The position numbers were made by a program, and so were the translations under genes. From CBDBND01 sp965262665 (lineage in GTDB: Bacteria; Pseudomonadota; Alphaproteobacteria; Rhodospirillales; Rhodospirillaceae), in NCBI GenBank assembly GCA_965262665.1, contig CBDHFR010000004.1, forward strand, positions 2,914,001-2,978,000: DNA of 64,000 nt. Direction: 5' to 3'. This document shows positions 19,726 through 28,770 of the stretch, in pieces. Every line of letters starts with the position of its first letter. Positions within the stretch are counted from its first letter, which is position 1. The notes under the pieces were generated by a model that was not told the origin of the DNA, did no database searches, and was given only the letters and a program-made list of their open reading frames with translations.

Positions 19726-20052
19726 CTAAGCGATTGGAGGTCTAAAAACCGGCGGAACGCGAACAGGCAACAATTTAACGGCAGGACGTGCATGCGGAAC
19801 GAACTGGTCAGAACCGATAAGATCTCCGGCCTCAATCATCATCGCAACAATGGCGATATGGCATTGATCACATTGGTACGGATCGGTTTTAGCAGAATCA
19901 TGGTGATCCGGATCGTCGTCATGTGACGCGCAATGGTGGTGCGCCAGCTCGATCCCAAGACCATCAGCCGCCACGCTGGTCAATGGCGGGAAGACCAAAA
20001 GAACCGCCATTAAACACAGAGCGATGGGATGCTTGTGCCGTCGTGTTGCCAT
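19726..20052 (-). CDS. Small exported Cys/His-rich protein (DUF2946-like)
   Basis: From ATG 20052 the frame gives 108 residues. There is a signal peptide 'IALCLMAVLLVFPPLTSVAA', then HHHCASHDDDPDHHD and DPYQCDQCH. These Cys and His clusters suit metal binding. The layout resembles small DUF2946-type proteins that lie next to copper or heavy-metal efflux operons. It precedes the channel gene by 113 bases on the same strand and is probably co-regulated with it. An upstream alternative start at 20106 would add 18 poorly supported residues. The function is inferred only from context and composition. Confidence 0.5.
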   Translation of the reverse strand: MATRRHKHPIALCLMAVLLVFPPLTSVAADGLGIELAHHHCASHDDDPDHHDSAKTDPYQCDQCHIAIVAMMIEAGDLIGSDQFVPHARPAVKLLPVRVPPVFRPPIA

Positions 20053-20280
20053 GTTTGGCACTATACCATGGCCGGTTAAACTTGAAATATAGTGGCTCAA
20101 ACCCAAGGTCAGAGTGGGTTTGACCGGAAAACAGCAGCGAGCGAAAGTCTTGACAGCGGACTGGATTGCTTGGGTTCAGATGAGTATGGTACGCGGCTCG
20201 CGCCCGGCTTAAATGTAAATTAATCGGAGTCCCGGCCCGTTGCGGTATCCGCGCACTGATAAAGGAGCCCTGTCGCAGGT
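20053..20280. other. Intergenic region between divergent metal-efflux and surA units
   Basis: These 228 bases separate the minus-strand metal operon from surA. They must hold both promoters. A TTGACA near 20153 lacks a convincing partner hexamer at the right spacing. GGAG near 20265 may serve surA. I see no terminator, repeat or RNA gene. Confidence 0.4.
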
Positions 20281-21558
20281 ATGCATCCCCTGCTCAAAGT
20301 TTTGAATCTTGTCACACTAGCTGTGGTCGGTGGGTGGCTCTTGATTGGGCCAGCATCGGTCTACGCGCAACAGGATGCCGTGCGGATTACTGCCGTCATC
20401 AATGAAGATGTGATTTCACTCTTCGATGTGCAGTCCCGTATTCAATTGTTTCTCGTCACGTCTGGGATTGAGGACACGGTAGAAGTGCGCCAGCGGCTGT
20501 TGCCCCAGGTGATGAACGCCCTCATCGAAGAGAAACTGAAGATACAGGAAGCCCGCCGCGAAGAAATTGAAACCACCACCGAGGAAGTGCTGAGCGCCGT
20601 CCAGTTGATTGAACAGAATAACGGGATGCAGCCGGGTACCTTTACAACGATGTTGGCTCAACAAGGCATCGACTTCGGGACTTTTTACAGGCAGGTGGAA
20701 GCCGATGTGGTTTGGCTGAAAGTGGTGCAGCAGGTATTGGCCCGCGATGTCACCGTCAGCGAAGAAGAAATCAACGTGGTCATCAACCGGCTTATAGCCA
20801 ATCAAGGCAAACCCGAATATTTGCTAGGGGAAATTTTCCTGCCCATCGGACTCGGAGCCCGCGACAATGATGTGCGCACCCTGGCGCAACAGTTGGCCGA
20901 ACAAGCGCGAAATGGGGCGCCGTTTCCAGCCCTTGCTCAGCAGTTTTCTCAAAGCCCAACGGCTGCCGTCGGTGGCGACCTTGGCTGGGTCAATGCCGGT
21001 GAGTTGGAAAACGAAATGGAGCGGGCGATTGTACACATGCAGCCCGACGATATCTCAGAACCGATCCGTACCTTGTCGGGCTATACGGTGCTGGTCCTAC
21101 GAGATCAGCGGGCCACAGCAGAGGCCTCCCCTCTCATGGCCGCCGTCACCTTAAGCCAGATCTATCTTCAGACCGTCGGGCGCAACGCTTTGTCTGAAGC
21201 CCGATTGGCTCAACTTTCCAATGCCATTCAGAACCAAATTTTCAGTTGCGAACAGATGAACCAGTGGGCGGGGCAGGTCGGCGGACCGGGATCAGGGCCG
21301 GTCGAATTGATCCGCATTGGTGGTCTGCCGGAAGCGGTGCGTGATTCAGTATTGACGCTGCCCACCGGCCGGGTGAGCGCACCGATCGACGTGCCCGGCG
21401 CGCGATTGTTTGTCATGGTCTGTACGCGGGAAGAAGACAGCGGTTTGCCATCACCCAACCAAGTGTATTCCCGGTTGGAAAACGAAAAGCTCGATACCAT
21501 TTCGCGCCAACGCCTACGTGATTTACGCCGCCAGGCTCTTATCGACGTTCGCCTTTAG
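20281..21558 (+). CDS. surA: Periplasmic chaperone and peptidylprolyl isomerase SurA
   Basis: The 425-residue periplasmic chaperone delivers outer-membrane proteins to the BAM complex. It has a signal peptide ending at 'ASVYAQQDAV', then a SurA N-terminal domain ('AVINEDVISLFDVQSRIQLF', 'LLPQVMNALIEEKLKIQEA'). A parvulin domain follows near residues 180-285 ('FPALAQQFSQSP', 'GGDLGWVNAGEL'), then a second, degenerate parvulin-like segment. The TAG stop at 21556-21558 is directly followed by the ATG of pdxA, the usual alphaproteobacterial arrangement. Confidence 0.9.
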   Translation: MHPLLKVLNLVTLAVVGGWLLIGPASVYAQQDAVRITAVINEDVISLFDVQSRIQLFLVTSGIEDTVEVRQRLLPQVMNALIEEKLKIQEARREEIETTTEEVLSAVQLIEQNNGMQPGTFTTMLAQQGIDFGTFYRQVEADVVWLKVVQQVLARDVTVSEEEINVVINRLIANQGKPEYLLGEIFLPIGLGARDNDVRTLAQQLAEQARNGAPFPALAQQFSQSPTAAVGGDLGWVNAGELENEMERAIVHMQPDDISEPIRTLSGYTVLVLRDQRATAEASPLMAAVTLSQIYLQTVGRNALSEARLAQLSNAIQNQIFSCEQMNQWAGQVGGPGSGPVELIRIGGLPEAVRDSVLTLPTGRVSAPIDVPGARLFVMVCTREEDSGLPSPNQVYSRLENEKLDTISRQRLRDLRRQALIDVRL

Positions 21559-22575
21559 ATGAATGCATCGACCGCCTTGCCGGTCGCCGTGACCATGGGT
21601 GACCCTGCCGGTATCGGTGGAGAAATTGTCCTTCGTGCTTGGATGGAACACCGCGAAGTGTTGCCGCCGTTTTTTGTGATCGACGATCCAGGTCGCCTCG
21701 GTGCGTTAGCTTTGACGCTGAAATTCAAGTGCGCCATACAGACCCTCGATAACCCGTCACAGACGGCGGAACATTTCGCCCAGGCTTTGCCGGTGCTGAC
21801 GGTCGATCCACCGCTGCCGGCACCGGCGTCTCCGGGCAAACCGGACTCCACCCATGCACTGGCTGTCATTGGCGCCATCGATCAGGCTATTGAATGCGTG
21901 CAAATGGGTGAGGCCGCTGCACTCGTCACCAACCCCATACACAAAGCCAGTCTTAAAAAGGGCGGGTTCAAACACCCCGGGCATACGGAGTATCTAAGTG
22001 ATCGTGCGGGTTCGGACTCGAACGCGGTGATGATGCTGGTGGCGGGCGACCTCCGCGTTGTGCCCGTGACCATCCATTTGGCACTCAAGGATGCAGCAGG
22101 TGCCTTAACCAAAGACTCCATTGTTCGGCATGGATTGGTGACGGCGACGGCACTGACCAAAGACTTTGGTATCGAACGTCCCCGCCTTGCGGTGGCGGCC
22201 CTTAATCCCCACGGTGGTGAAGAGGGCACCTTTGGGCAGGAAGAGATCGATGTCATCGCTCCCGCGGTTGCCGTTCTGCGTGACCGGGGCTTGACCGTTG
22301 ACGGCCCAAAACCAGCGGACACGTTGTTTCATATGGAGGCCCGTTCAACGTATGACGCCGTGCTGTGCATGTATCACGACCAGGCATTGATCCCTTTGAA
22401 GACCCTCGATTTCTACGGCGGCGTCAACGTCACGCTGGGCTTACCGTTTGTGCGTACATCGCCCGATCATGGCACGGCGTTCGGTATTGCCGGCACCGGC
22501 GTCGCCCGGTGCGACAGTCTGGTGGCGGCCATTCGCATGGCGGCGGACATTGCCGCACATCGCCAACAATTCTGA
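21559..22575 (+). CDS. pdxA: 4-hydroxythreonine-4-phosphate dehydrogenase
   Basis: The 338-residue enzyme oxidises 4-phosphohydroxythreonine in DXP-dependent pyridoxal phosphate synthesis. The motifs are GDPAGIGGEI near the N-terminus, 'KHPGHTEYLSDRAGS' with a metal-binding His, 'LNPHGGEEGTFG', and 'MYHDQALIPLK' with the second His. The length is normal. Its ATG immediately follows the surA stop, and rsmA begins one base after its TGA. This is the conserved surA-pdxA-rsmA order. Confidence 0.95.
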   Translation: MNASTALPVAVTMGDPAGIGGEIVLRAWMEHREVLPPFFVIDDPGRLGALALTLKFKCAIQTLDNPSQTAEHFAQALPVLTVDPPLPAPASPGKPDSTHALAVIGAIDQAIECVQMGEAAALVTNPIHKASLKKGGFKHPGHTEYLSDRAGSDSNAVMMLVAGDLRVVPVTIHLALKDAAGALTKDSIVRHGLVTATALTKDFGIERPRLAVAALNPHGGEEGTFGQEEIDVIAPAVAVLRDRGLTVDGPKPADTLFHMEARSTYDAVLCMYHDQALIPLKTLDFYGGVNVTLGLPFVRTSPDHGTAFGIAGTGVARCDSLVAAIRMAADIAAHRQQF

Positions 22576-22576
22576 C

Positions 22577-23398
22577 ATGTCAACGCCAACTCTGCCGCCG
22601 CTCCGCGAAGTCATCAAAGCCCACGGCCTGTCAGCCCGCAAAGGCCTCGGCCAACACTTCCTGCTCGATCTCAATTTAACGGCACGCATTGTACGAACCG
22701 CCGGTGATGTCGCCTCTGGCACGACCATAGAAATCGGGCCGGGGCCCGGCGGTTTGACGCGAACCTTGCTGGAGGCGGGAGCCCAGGTGATTGCCATCGA
22801 GAAGGATCGTCGGTGCCTGGCAGCGTTGCAGGAAATTGCTGAAGTGTGGCCGGAGCAACTCGATATTGTTGAAGGCGACGCCTTGGACCTTGATCTCGCT
22901 GGCATAGGCAGCACCCTACGCCGGGTGGTCGCCAATTTGCCCTACAACATCGGTACGGAACTCCTGGTCCGTTGGCTGTTGCGTCCCGACGCTTTCGCTT
23001 CCGTTACCGTGATGATCCAGAAAGAAGTAGCAGGCCGCCTGGCCGCGGAACCGGGATCAAAAGCGTATGGTCGGTTGACGGCGCTGGCAGGGTGGCGCTG
23101 GCAGGTCGATCTTGCTTTTGACGTTCACCCGAAGGCGTTTACGCCGCCACCGTCTGTGGACTCCACTGTTGTTCATTGTACACCGCTTGCACAGCCGATT
23201 GCGGACGCCGACGCGGACACCCTCGCCCGCGTTACCGCCGCCGCCTTCGGTCAACGGCGTAAGATGCTGCGATCCAGCTTGAAATCCCTTGGCGATGCCA
23301 CTGCCTTGTGTGAAGCGGCTGGTCTTGATCCCACTTTACGGGCCGAGAATGTCCCTATTGAAGGATTTTGCGCCCTTGCCCGGGCGGTCGAGCGTTAA
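22577..23398 (+). CDS. rsmA: 16S rRNA (adenine1518-N6/adenine1519-N6)-dimethyltransferase
   Basis: The 273-residue enzyme (KsgA) dimethylates two adjacent adenines in the 3' terminal hairpin of 16S rRNA late in 30S assembly. GLGQHFLLD starts the catalytic domain, EIGPGPGGLT is the SAM-binding loop, and VANLPYNIG holds the catalytic NLPY motif. The C-terminal helical domain includes 'AAFGQRRKMLRSSLKSL'. ATG 22577 was chosen because upstream in-frame codons overlap pdxA deeply. It is the last gene of the block. The amidohydrolase remnant converges on it. Confidence 0.95.
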   Translation: MSTPTLPPLREVIKAHGLSARKGLGQHFLLDLNLTARIVRTAGDVASGTTIEIGPGPGGLTRTLLEAGAQVIAIEKDRRCLAALQEIAEVWPEQLDIVEGDALDLDLAGIGSTLRRVVANLPYNIGTELLVRWLLRPDAFASVTVMIQKEVAGRLAAEPGSKAYGRLTALAGWRWQVDLAFDVHPKAFTPPPSVDSTVVHCTPLAQPIADADADTLARVTAAAFGQRRKMLRSSLKSLGDATALCEAAGLDPTLRAENVPIEGFCALARAVER

Positions 23399-23403
23399 GT
23401 CTG

Positions 23404-23691
23404 CTATGACGAAGCCAACAACGCATCCACCTCACTTTCCACAACCGTGCCTTTAAAGAAATTGGAGTTCATCCCAGCGTGCAGGGACACAAGATTGACA
23501 AACACGAAGTCCCTGAAGTCCATTTCGCTCAGTAAGCCGTCTTCGACCATCTCGTAGGCCTCTGCCAAAACATCCGTCATGTCGGTGACGTCCCAATGGC
23601 CGATGTCCGAACCGAAAATGGCATTGAACCGCGCCTTATTGGGATACCAATCACTCTTAAACCCGCATTTCTCACCAGGATCTGGCGGCAT
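23404..23691 (-). pseudogene. Amidohydrolase_2 family protein, C-terminal third
   Basis: The fragment encodes 'FGSDIGHWDVTDMTDVLAEA' (the GSDIGH block with the metal-binding Asp), then 'SEMDFRDFVFVNLVSLHAGM' and 'NSNFFKGTVVE', the usual end of metal-dependent amidohydrolases of this clan. It has no start codon of its own worth believing. TGA lies just upstream, at the edge of the IS1380 element. With the fragments at 25298-26040 and 27097-27638 it makes one gene of normal length. Confidence 0.85.
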
Positions 23692-23764
23692 TCAGATTCT
23701 CTTTTTATAATCAATGTATTAGTACTGATTCGGATGGGCTTTAATAAAACAGGGTGTTTTCAGG

Positions 23765-25185
23765 ATGCGCTTTGCGGATTACGGCAAACGGGTGGTGTTT
23801 GCCGCCTTCGACGGCGGCGAGATCACGTCGGACGCCGGTGTCCTGTTACTGCGCGAACAGGCGCGCCGGATACGTCTGTTCGAACGCATGGCGGGCTGTT
23901 TCACCGATCACCGGGATCGAGAACGCCTAACCCATGCCCTTCCCGCCCTGTTGGCTCAACGGGTTTGCGGGATGGCGCTCGGCTATGAAGATATCATCGA
24001 CCACGACACGCTCCGTTTCGACCCGGCCTTGAAATTGCTGGCCTCACCGCGAACCGGAGATCCCGGCTCCGCTGGCCGGCAAGTCAACGCTGAACCGGCT
24101 GGAACAATCCTGGGAAACCGGCAACCGCCGCTATCACCAGATGGTCCCCAACCTCAAGAAACTCTCCAACCTGTTCGTCACCCTGTTTCTCGACGCCCAC
24201 CAGACGCCGCGCGCGCATCACCCTCGATATCGACGCCACCGACGTGGAAACCCATGGGCGCCAGGAGAACGCCTTCTTCCACGGCTATTACGAACACCGC
24301 TGTTTCCTGCCCCTCTATGTCTTCTGCGGCCGCCATCTCCTGCTCGCCCAACTCCGACCCGCCAACATCGATGGCGCCAGGGGTGCGCGCAACCAGATCC
24401 GCCGCAGCGTCCGGATGATCCGCGAACGCATCGTCCGGATGATCCGCGAACGATGGCCCAACGTCGACATCCTGCTGCGCGGCGACAGCGGCTTCGCGCG
24501 CGAGAACCTGATGCGTTGGTGCGAAGGAAATGCCGTGGATTACGTCTTCGGCCTGGCGCGCAACGATGTCCTGCTCAAGAAAGCACAGAGGGTCCGCGGC
24601 AAAGCCGCCATAGCCATGATCGAAACCGGCCAGCCGGTCCGCGCCTACGGCGATTTCCACCACATCACCAAATCCAGAACCTGGGCCCGGCCACGGCGCG
24701 TCATCGCCAAGGTCGAACACAAGCCCGGACACGAACAGCGCTGCCGCTTCCTCGTCACTTCCCTCAATCGCCATCAAGTCCCGCCCAGGGAACTCTACGA
24801 AGACACCTATTGCCCACGCGGCGACATGGAAAACCGTATCAAGGACTGCCAACTCGATTTGTTTGCCAATCGCATGAGCGCACACGCCTACAAAGCCAAC
24901 CAGCTTCGCCTGCTCCTCGCCGCCTTCGCCTATGTCCTCATCGACGGTATCCGCCGCGTCGCCCTGAAAAAGACGACCCTGGCCAAGGCCGTCCCCAATA
25001 CCATACGCCTGAAACTTCTGAAGCTCGGCGCCAAAGTCATCAACTCCGTGCGACGCATCAAGCTCTCCCTGCCCGATGCCTGCCCTTACAAAGACCTGTT
25101 CTTCAAGGCCAACGCCGCCCTGGCGCCCCTTGATCGCAACTCTCCACCACAACAGGGAAAAGGGGCAACGCTACGGCGGCGATGA
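23765..25185 (+). pseudogene. IS1380-family transposase, two frameshifts
   Basis: The N-terminal part from ATG 23765 reads 'MRFADYGKRVVFAAFDGGEI', with GGEITSDAGVLLL typical of the family. A +1 shift near 24060 leads to 'GKSTLNRLEQSWETGNRRYH' and 'NLKKLSNLFVTLFLDAH'. A second shift near 24215 leads to 'RITLDIDATDVETHG' (first catalytic Asp), 'ILLRGDSGFARENL' (second Asp) and 'RGDMENRIKDCQLDLF' (catalytic Glu). The sum is about 470 residues, as expected. A 24-base tandem duplication follows the first catalytic block. It is inactive as it stands. Confidence 0.85.
24408..24452 (+). repeat. 24-bp tandem duplication in the IS1380 transposase
   Basis: Bases 24408-24431 recur at 24432-24452, with 21 identical bases (CGTCCGGATGATCCGCGAAC plus G). 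They encode VRMIRER twice, separated by one Ile codon. A single copy is normal for IS1380 proteins. It is the same kind of short in-frame expansion as in the ISAs1 transposase and the amidohydrolase. Confidence 0.85.
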
Positions 25186-25297
25186 CTCCCGCGTGCCCGA
25201 AACCCACCAAAAAACCAATCATACGCAAAGCCTGCCCAACTATCCCGGCCAGAACATCCATCTCAAAGCCCGACCCACCACGCCGACACTCAAATCA

Positions 25298-26040
25298 GCC
25301 CCATCACTCTCAAATCCAGCGCATCAAAAACGCCTCGTGAGAAGTCCGGGTCATGCGCGGTCGCCGTCATCGGATCGTCCGCCTCACAACCGAAATAGAA
25401 GTTGGGAACAAATCGCGCGTAGAGATCGTCCACGCTTGAGATATCGGCCGCAGCAAAGTCATCTAATTTTCTGGATCGTCGAAATTCTTCGCTGTTAATC
25501 CTATCGGCGTATGGCCTTGCTGACCCGATGTTTGTGACAACCGTCCAGCCAACATATCGCCGCCAAACTCATCAAACATCTTGGCCATATAGTCCACGTC
25601 GAGTTTGGATGGATCGTATTGACCGATGAATTGGCTGCCGCGCTTTTTCCAGCGTTCCATCAGGTCGCAGTACAAGGTGCAGCCCAGGCCACGCCGCACT
25701 CCAAAAAGGCGAACTTGAGATCAGGAAAGCGGGCGGTCACGCCCCCGAAGAACAGCGCTTTGGCAAACGCATGCCCCGCATCGGCAAAATGGCCGGTCTG
25801 ATTGAACATGTAGTTGGTGTGCGAGCGGCGCAAGCCCAAGCCTTGGGATTGGGCATGGGCTGTCACCGTCACCCCGAGCTCCATGCACTTAGCCCACAAA
25901 GGGTCGTAATCGTGAACACTATCGTGAACACTATCGAGACCAAGAACGTCCGCCCAGACACTGTGCGGCGCCAGGTCCGGTGCTTGTTCCGACACACCAG
26001 CCACGGGCCGGCGTACCACATTGGCGATCATCGCCACCTT
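25298..26040 (-). pseudogene. Amidohydrolase_2 family protein, middle part with two frameshifts
   Basis: Beginning at the IS630 edge, the frame reads 'KVAMIANVVRRPVAG', then 'VTVTAHAQSQGLGLRRSHTN' with a metal-ligand His, then 'DLKFAFLECGVAWA'. A one-base loss near 25678 moves the frame to 'CTLYCDLMERWKKRGSQFIG'. A second loss near 25475 moves it to 'LDDFAAADISSVDDLYARF', ending against the IS1380. The joint with the N-terminal part through the IS630 target TA is in frame ('NELGF' + 'KVAMI'). A 12-base tandem duplication lies inside. Confidence 0.85.
25909..25932 (-). repeat. 12-bp tandem duplication in the amidohydrolase remnant
   Basis: ATCGTGAACACT occurs twice in a row without mismatch, giving DSVHDSVHD in the minus-strand protein. 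The expansion keeps the frame. Homologues would be expected to have the segment once; this cannot be checked here. Confidence 0.85.
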
Positions 26041-26041
26041 A

Positions 26042-27094
26042 GAGCATGATCTGACCTGATTGAATCGTTGGGGGATTCACAGGGCGAGGGATTTGTGATT
26101 CAAGATGTCGGCCGGGTTGAGGAGGCCGGCATTGATGTCGAAAGCCCTTTCCCTTGATCTTCGCAATCGGGTTCTATCAGCGGTTTCAGAGGGTATGAGC
26201 CATAGAGCGGCTGGTGCGCGTTTCGGGGTAAGCGCGGCGAGCGTGAGCCGTTGGCGTGCGCTGGAACGCGAACAGGGAGACGCCCGCCCGAAGGCGCTTG
26301 GCGGGGACCGTCGCTCGGGCCGGATCGAGGCGCAGCGCGGCGTGATCCTGGGTCTTCTTGAGGAGAGGCGGGACATGGCCATTGAGGAGTTGCGCGCGGC
26401 TCTCGGGGACCGAGACCTCACCTTCAGCTACGGGTCGATACAGCGCTTCCTCGTGCGCCACGGCATCACGCGAAAAAAAAGACCGGCCATGCGGCGGAGC
26501 AAGACCGTCCGGACGTGTTGAGCCGGCGACAGGCCTGGCGCGACAGCCAGCCCGGCCTCGACCCCGACCGGCTGGTGTTCATCGACGAGACCTGGGCCAA
26601 GACCAACATGGCCCGCACCCACGGCTGGGCCCCGCGCGGCGAACGCCTGCGCATGGCCGCCCCCCACGGACACTGGAACACAACCACCTTCCTCGCCGGG
26701 CTCACACGGCACGGCATGATCTCTCCCTTCGTGATCAACGGCGCTATCGACCGCGATGCCTTCGAGGCCTACGTCAAAGAGGGCCTCGTCCCCGAACTGA
26801 GGCCCGGCGATATCGTCGTCATGGACAACCTCTCAAGCCACAAGGGACCCAAGGTCCGCAAGATGATCGAAGACACCGGCGCACAACTCCTCTTCCTGCC
26901 GCTCTATAGCCCTGACTTCAATCCCATCGAACTCGCCTTCGCAAAGCTCAAGGCAAGGCTCCGAAAAGCCGCTGAGCGAACCGTCGATGGTCTCTGGAAC
27001 GCCATCGGCCAAATCTCCCTGACCTTCTCCCCGCAAGAATGCAAAAACTACTTCAACGCCGCCGGATACAGCGCAACGTGATCGGATTCCGCTC
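26042..27094 (+). mobile_element. IS630-family element, type III
   Basis: The 1,053-base element is flanked by TA at 26040-26041 and 27095-27096. The left end is GAGCATGATCTGACC and the right end (reverse complement) is GAGCGGAATCCGATCACG. The undisturbed target was TTAA within the amidohydrolase gene. Unlike the other IS630 copies here, its transposase is interrupted only at a poly-A run of the programmed frameshift type. It may be active. Confidence 0.92.
26135..27081 (+). CDS. IS630 transposase, type III, with probable programmed -1 frameshift
   Basis: ATG 26135 opens an HTH domain ('MSKALSLDLRNRVLSAVSEG', 'SHRAAGARFGVSAASVSRW'). At a run of eight A near 26473-26480 the zero frame soon stops ('RPAMRRSKTVRTC'). 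A -1 slip instead gives 'ITRKKKTGHAAEQDRPDVL' and continues through the DDE domain: 'LVFIDETWAKTNMARTHGW', 'DIVVMDNLSSHKG' and 'PLYSPDFNPIELAFAKLK', to the end at 27081. Such A-run slippage is known in IS630 elements. All three catalytic acidic blocks are present, and the total is about 315 residues. Confidence 0.85.
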
Positions 27095-27096
27095 TA

Positions 27097-27638
27097 AATC
27101 CCAACTCGTTGACACAATGCTCCAACTCATTGATGGCTTCGTCCGGCGTGTGACAGGGAATAACCGCCGCTGATGTCAGACGATCAGCAGTGCCGGCAAA
27201 TAAATCAGCGGCCATCATGTTATGGGCACGGCAAGCGGCTTGGCGCACGTCCGCCTCTTGAAGAATCTCCGGCAAGCCAAACCCGAGCGTTGGGTAAATG
27301 ATCGCGAAGTCGATGCCGAAACTGTCCAAGCGTTCGCGCATCAACAACGGCAACATGGATGTGGCCCGGTCAGCACTGTTCTTAGTGGTCGTAACCCAGA
27401 ACGGCGGCCGGTGGACGCGCCACTTTTCCCGCTCTTCCGGTGACCGCCCGTACCAGCGGGCACTGCCGTTCTTGGCGATGGTATCCGTGACGCGGGAAGC
27501 CAGGTCCGGACCGGCCACTTGTTTAAGGTAATCCTCAAAGGCCGGAAAGAACTCAATCATGTGCCCATCGCAATCGATCACCGGATGGGACAGGCGTGAC
27601 CGAACTTTGGCTGACTGGGTTTCGTTACTGGAGGCCAT
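27097..27638 (-). pseudogene. Amidohydrolase_2 family protein, N-terminal part
   Basis: From ATG 27638 the frame gives about 180 residues, including 'HPVIDCDGHMIEFFPAFEDY', whose D-x-H is the first metal-binding site of the family. 'MRERLDSFGIDFAIIYPTLG' and 'DRLTSAAVIPCHTPDEAINE' follow. It is cut at 27096 by the type III IS630. Homologous proteins are metal-dependent hydrolases or decarboxylases of small aromatic or lactone-like substrates. The specific reaction is unknown. No signal peptide is seen. Confidence 0.85.
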
Positions 27639-27711
27639 GCGCGAACCCGTTTGCTAGAGTGACGACCCTCATCGTAGCTTAAAGCCTTTTGTGGTTCATA
27701 CGTATTTGCTA

Positions 27712-28770
27712 GAGCGTTTCCGCGGTTGAATGAATCAAAATTTTGTTGTCATGGTCTTGGCAGACTGATTCGATAGCCGCTTTGGCGGGGGCATCGTGGC
27801 TGTATCGGAAGACCTGCGTATTCGTTTGGCGAGGAAAGTGGCGTCGGGCATGTCGCGCCGTCAGGCGGCGGCCCTTTTTGAGGTGAGCGCAAGCTCGGCG
27901 GTGCGGGATGGCGGGCGATATGAAGACGAGGGGACTGTCGCGGTCAAGCCACGGCCGTCGCGCCAGCGCCGTCTTGATCCTTGACGGCGAGGATATCCTG
28001 CGCTGGATTAAGGAGACGCCAGACCCGACACTGCAAGAGCTGTCTGAGCGTTTGGACGAAGTTCACCAAGTGATTGCGCCGACTTCGACGATTAATGACT
28101 GGTTCCGCGCGCGCAAGATCAGCTTTAAAAAAACCGCCCACGCCAGTGAACAGGAACGCGCGGATGGGCAGGCAGCACGCGTGGTTTGGCGCCAACGTCA
28201 GGCCCGGCTCCCGGCCCATCCCGAGCGGGTCGGCAGGATCGTGTTCCTTGACGAAACAAGTATCAATACCAAAATGGCGCGCCTGCGGGGGCGCTGTCCC
28301 AGCGGCCAGCGGATGGTTGCCGCCATTCCCCATGGTCATTGGAAAACCATGACCTTCATTGCCGGATTGCGCGGTGACGGCCTGACCGCGCCCTGGGTGC
28401 CCTGATTTGATCGAGGGCGCCATGGACGGTGATGCATTCGAGCAGTACATCAAAACGCAACGCGCCCCGACCCTTCAAAAAGGCGCTGTTGTTGTCCCCG
28501 GCAATCTGCCGGCCGACAAACGCGACGGTGCCAGGCGGGCGGTTGAAAAGCGGGGCGCATGGCTTTTGTTCCTGCCGCCCTATGCGCCGGACTTCAACCC
28601 GATCGAGCTCGCATTTTCAAAGTTCAAAGCTCACATGAAGCGCTTAAAACCCCGCACCATCGATGATCTGTGGAAAGCCGCCGGTAACGTCTGCGGCCTC
28701 TTCAATCACGCGCACTGCAGGAACTTCTTGGTTGCTGACGGCTATGCGTCAGAATAAATCGGAAATGCTT
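27712..28770 (+). mobile_element. IS630-family element, type II copy B
   Basis: The element is 1,059 bases, the same length as copy A at 12731-13789 and inverted relative to it. TA duplications are at 27710-27711 and 28771-28772, in an original CTAG. The outermost base of the right end is changed (T instead of C). It lies within the last codons of the small gene at 28742-29044. Its transposase carries the same two frameshifts as copy A. Confidence 0.92.
27796..28757 (+). pseudogene. IS630 transposase, type II copy B (three frames)
   Basis: Three consecutive frames encode the HTH domain (27796-27984), the central catalytic part (27908-28405, 'IVFLDETSINTKMARLRG') and the C-terminal part (28407-28757, 'PYAPDFNPIELAFSKFK'). 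The breaks coincide with those of copy A, and the proteins differ by about one residue in each of two parts. An internal A run in 'ISFKKTAHAS' does not change frame. Either this element moves by help from another transposase, or an unusual recoding makes a functional product. Confidence 0.85.

Larger units (their letters stand above)
23695..25297 (+). mobile_element. IS1380-family element (ends not exactly resolved)
   Basis: A decayed IS1380 transposase occupies 23765-25185, between two parts of the amidohydrolase gene. The limits given are the points where the amidohydrolase frame stops on each side. I could not fix clean terminal inverted repeats: GGGCTTT near 23737 and its complement near 25265 are the best inner match. 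The flanking target duplication was not identified. The transposase is frameshifted twice. Confidence 0.7.

Noticed and set aside
20150..20180. A sigma-70 promoter for surA at TTGACA
   Set aside because: No acceptable -10 hexamer lies 16-18 bases downstream, so the hexamer alone is not evidence.
20281..22575. SurA-PdxA as one fused protein through amber readthrough
   Set aside because: They share a frame, but the two are separate proteins in all known relatives and pdxA has its own ATG right after the TAG. This is normal gene packing.
24141..25133. A 330-codon frame in the IS1380 region as a separate Arg/Pro-rich gene
   Set aside because: Only its first 40 codons match the transposase; the rest is an out-of-frame translation of the same transposase sequence.
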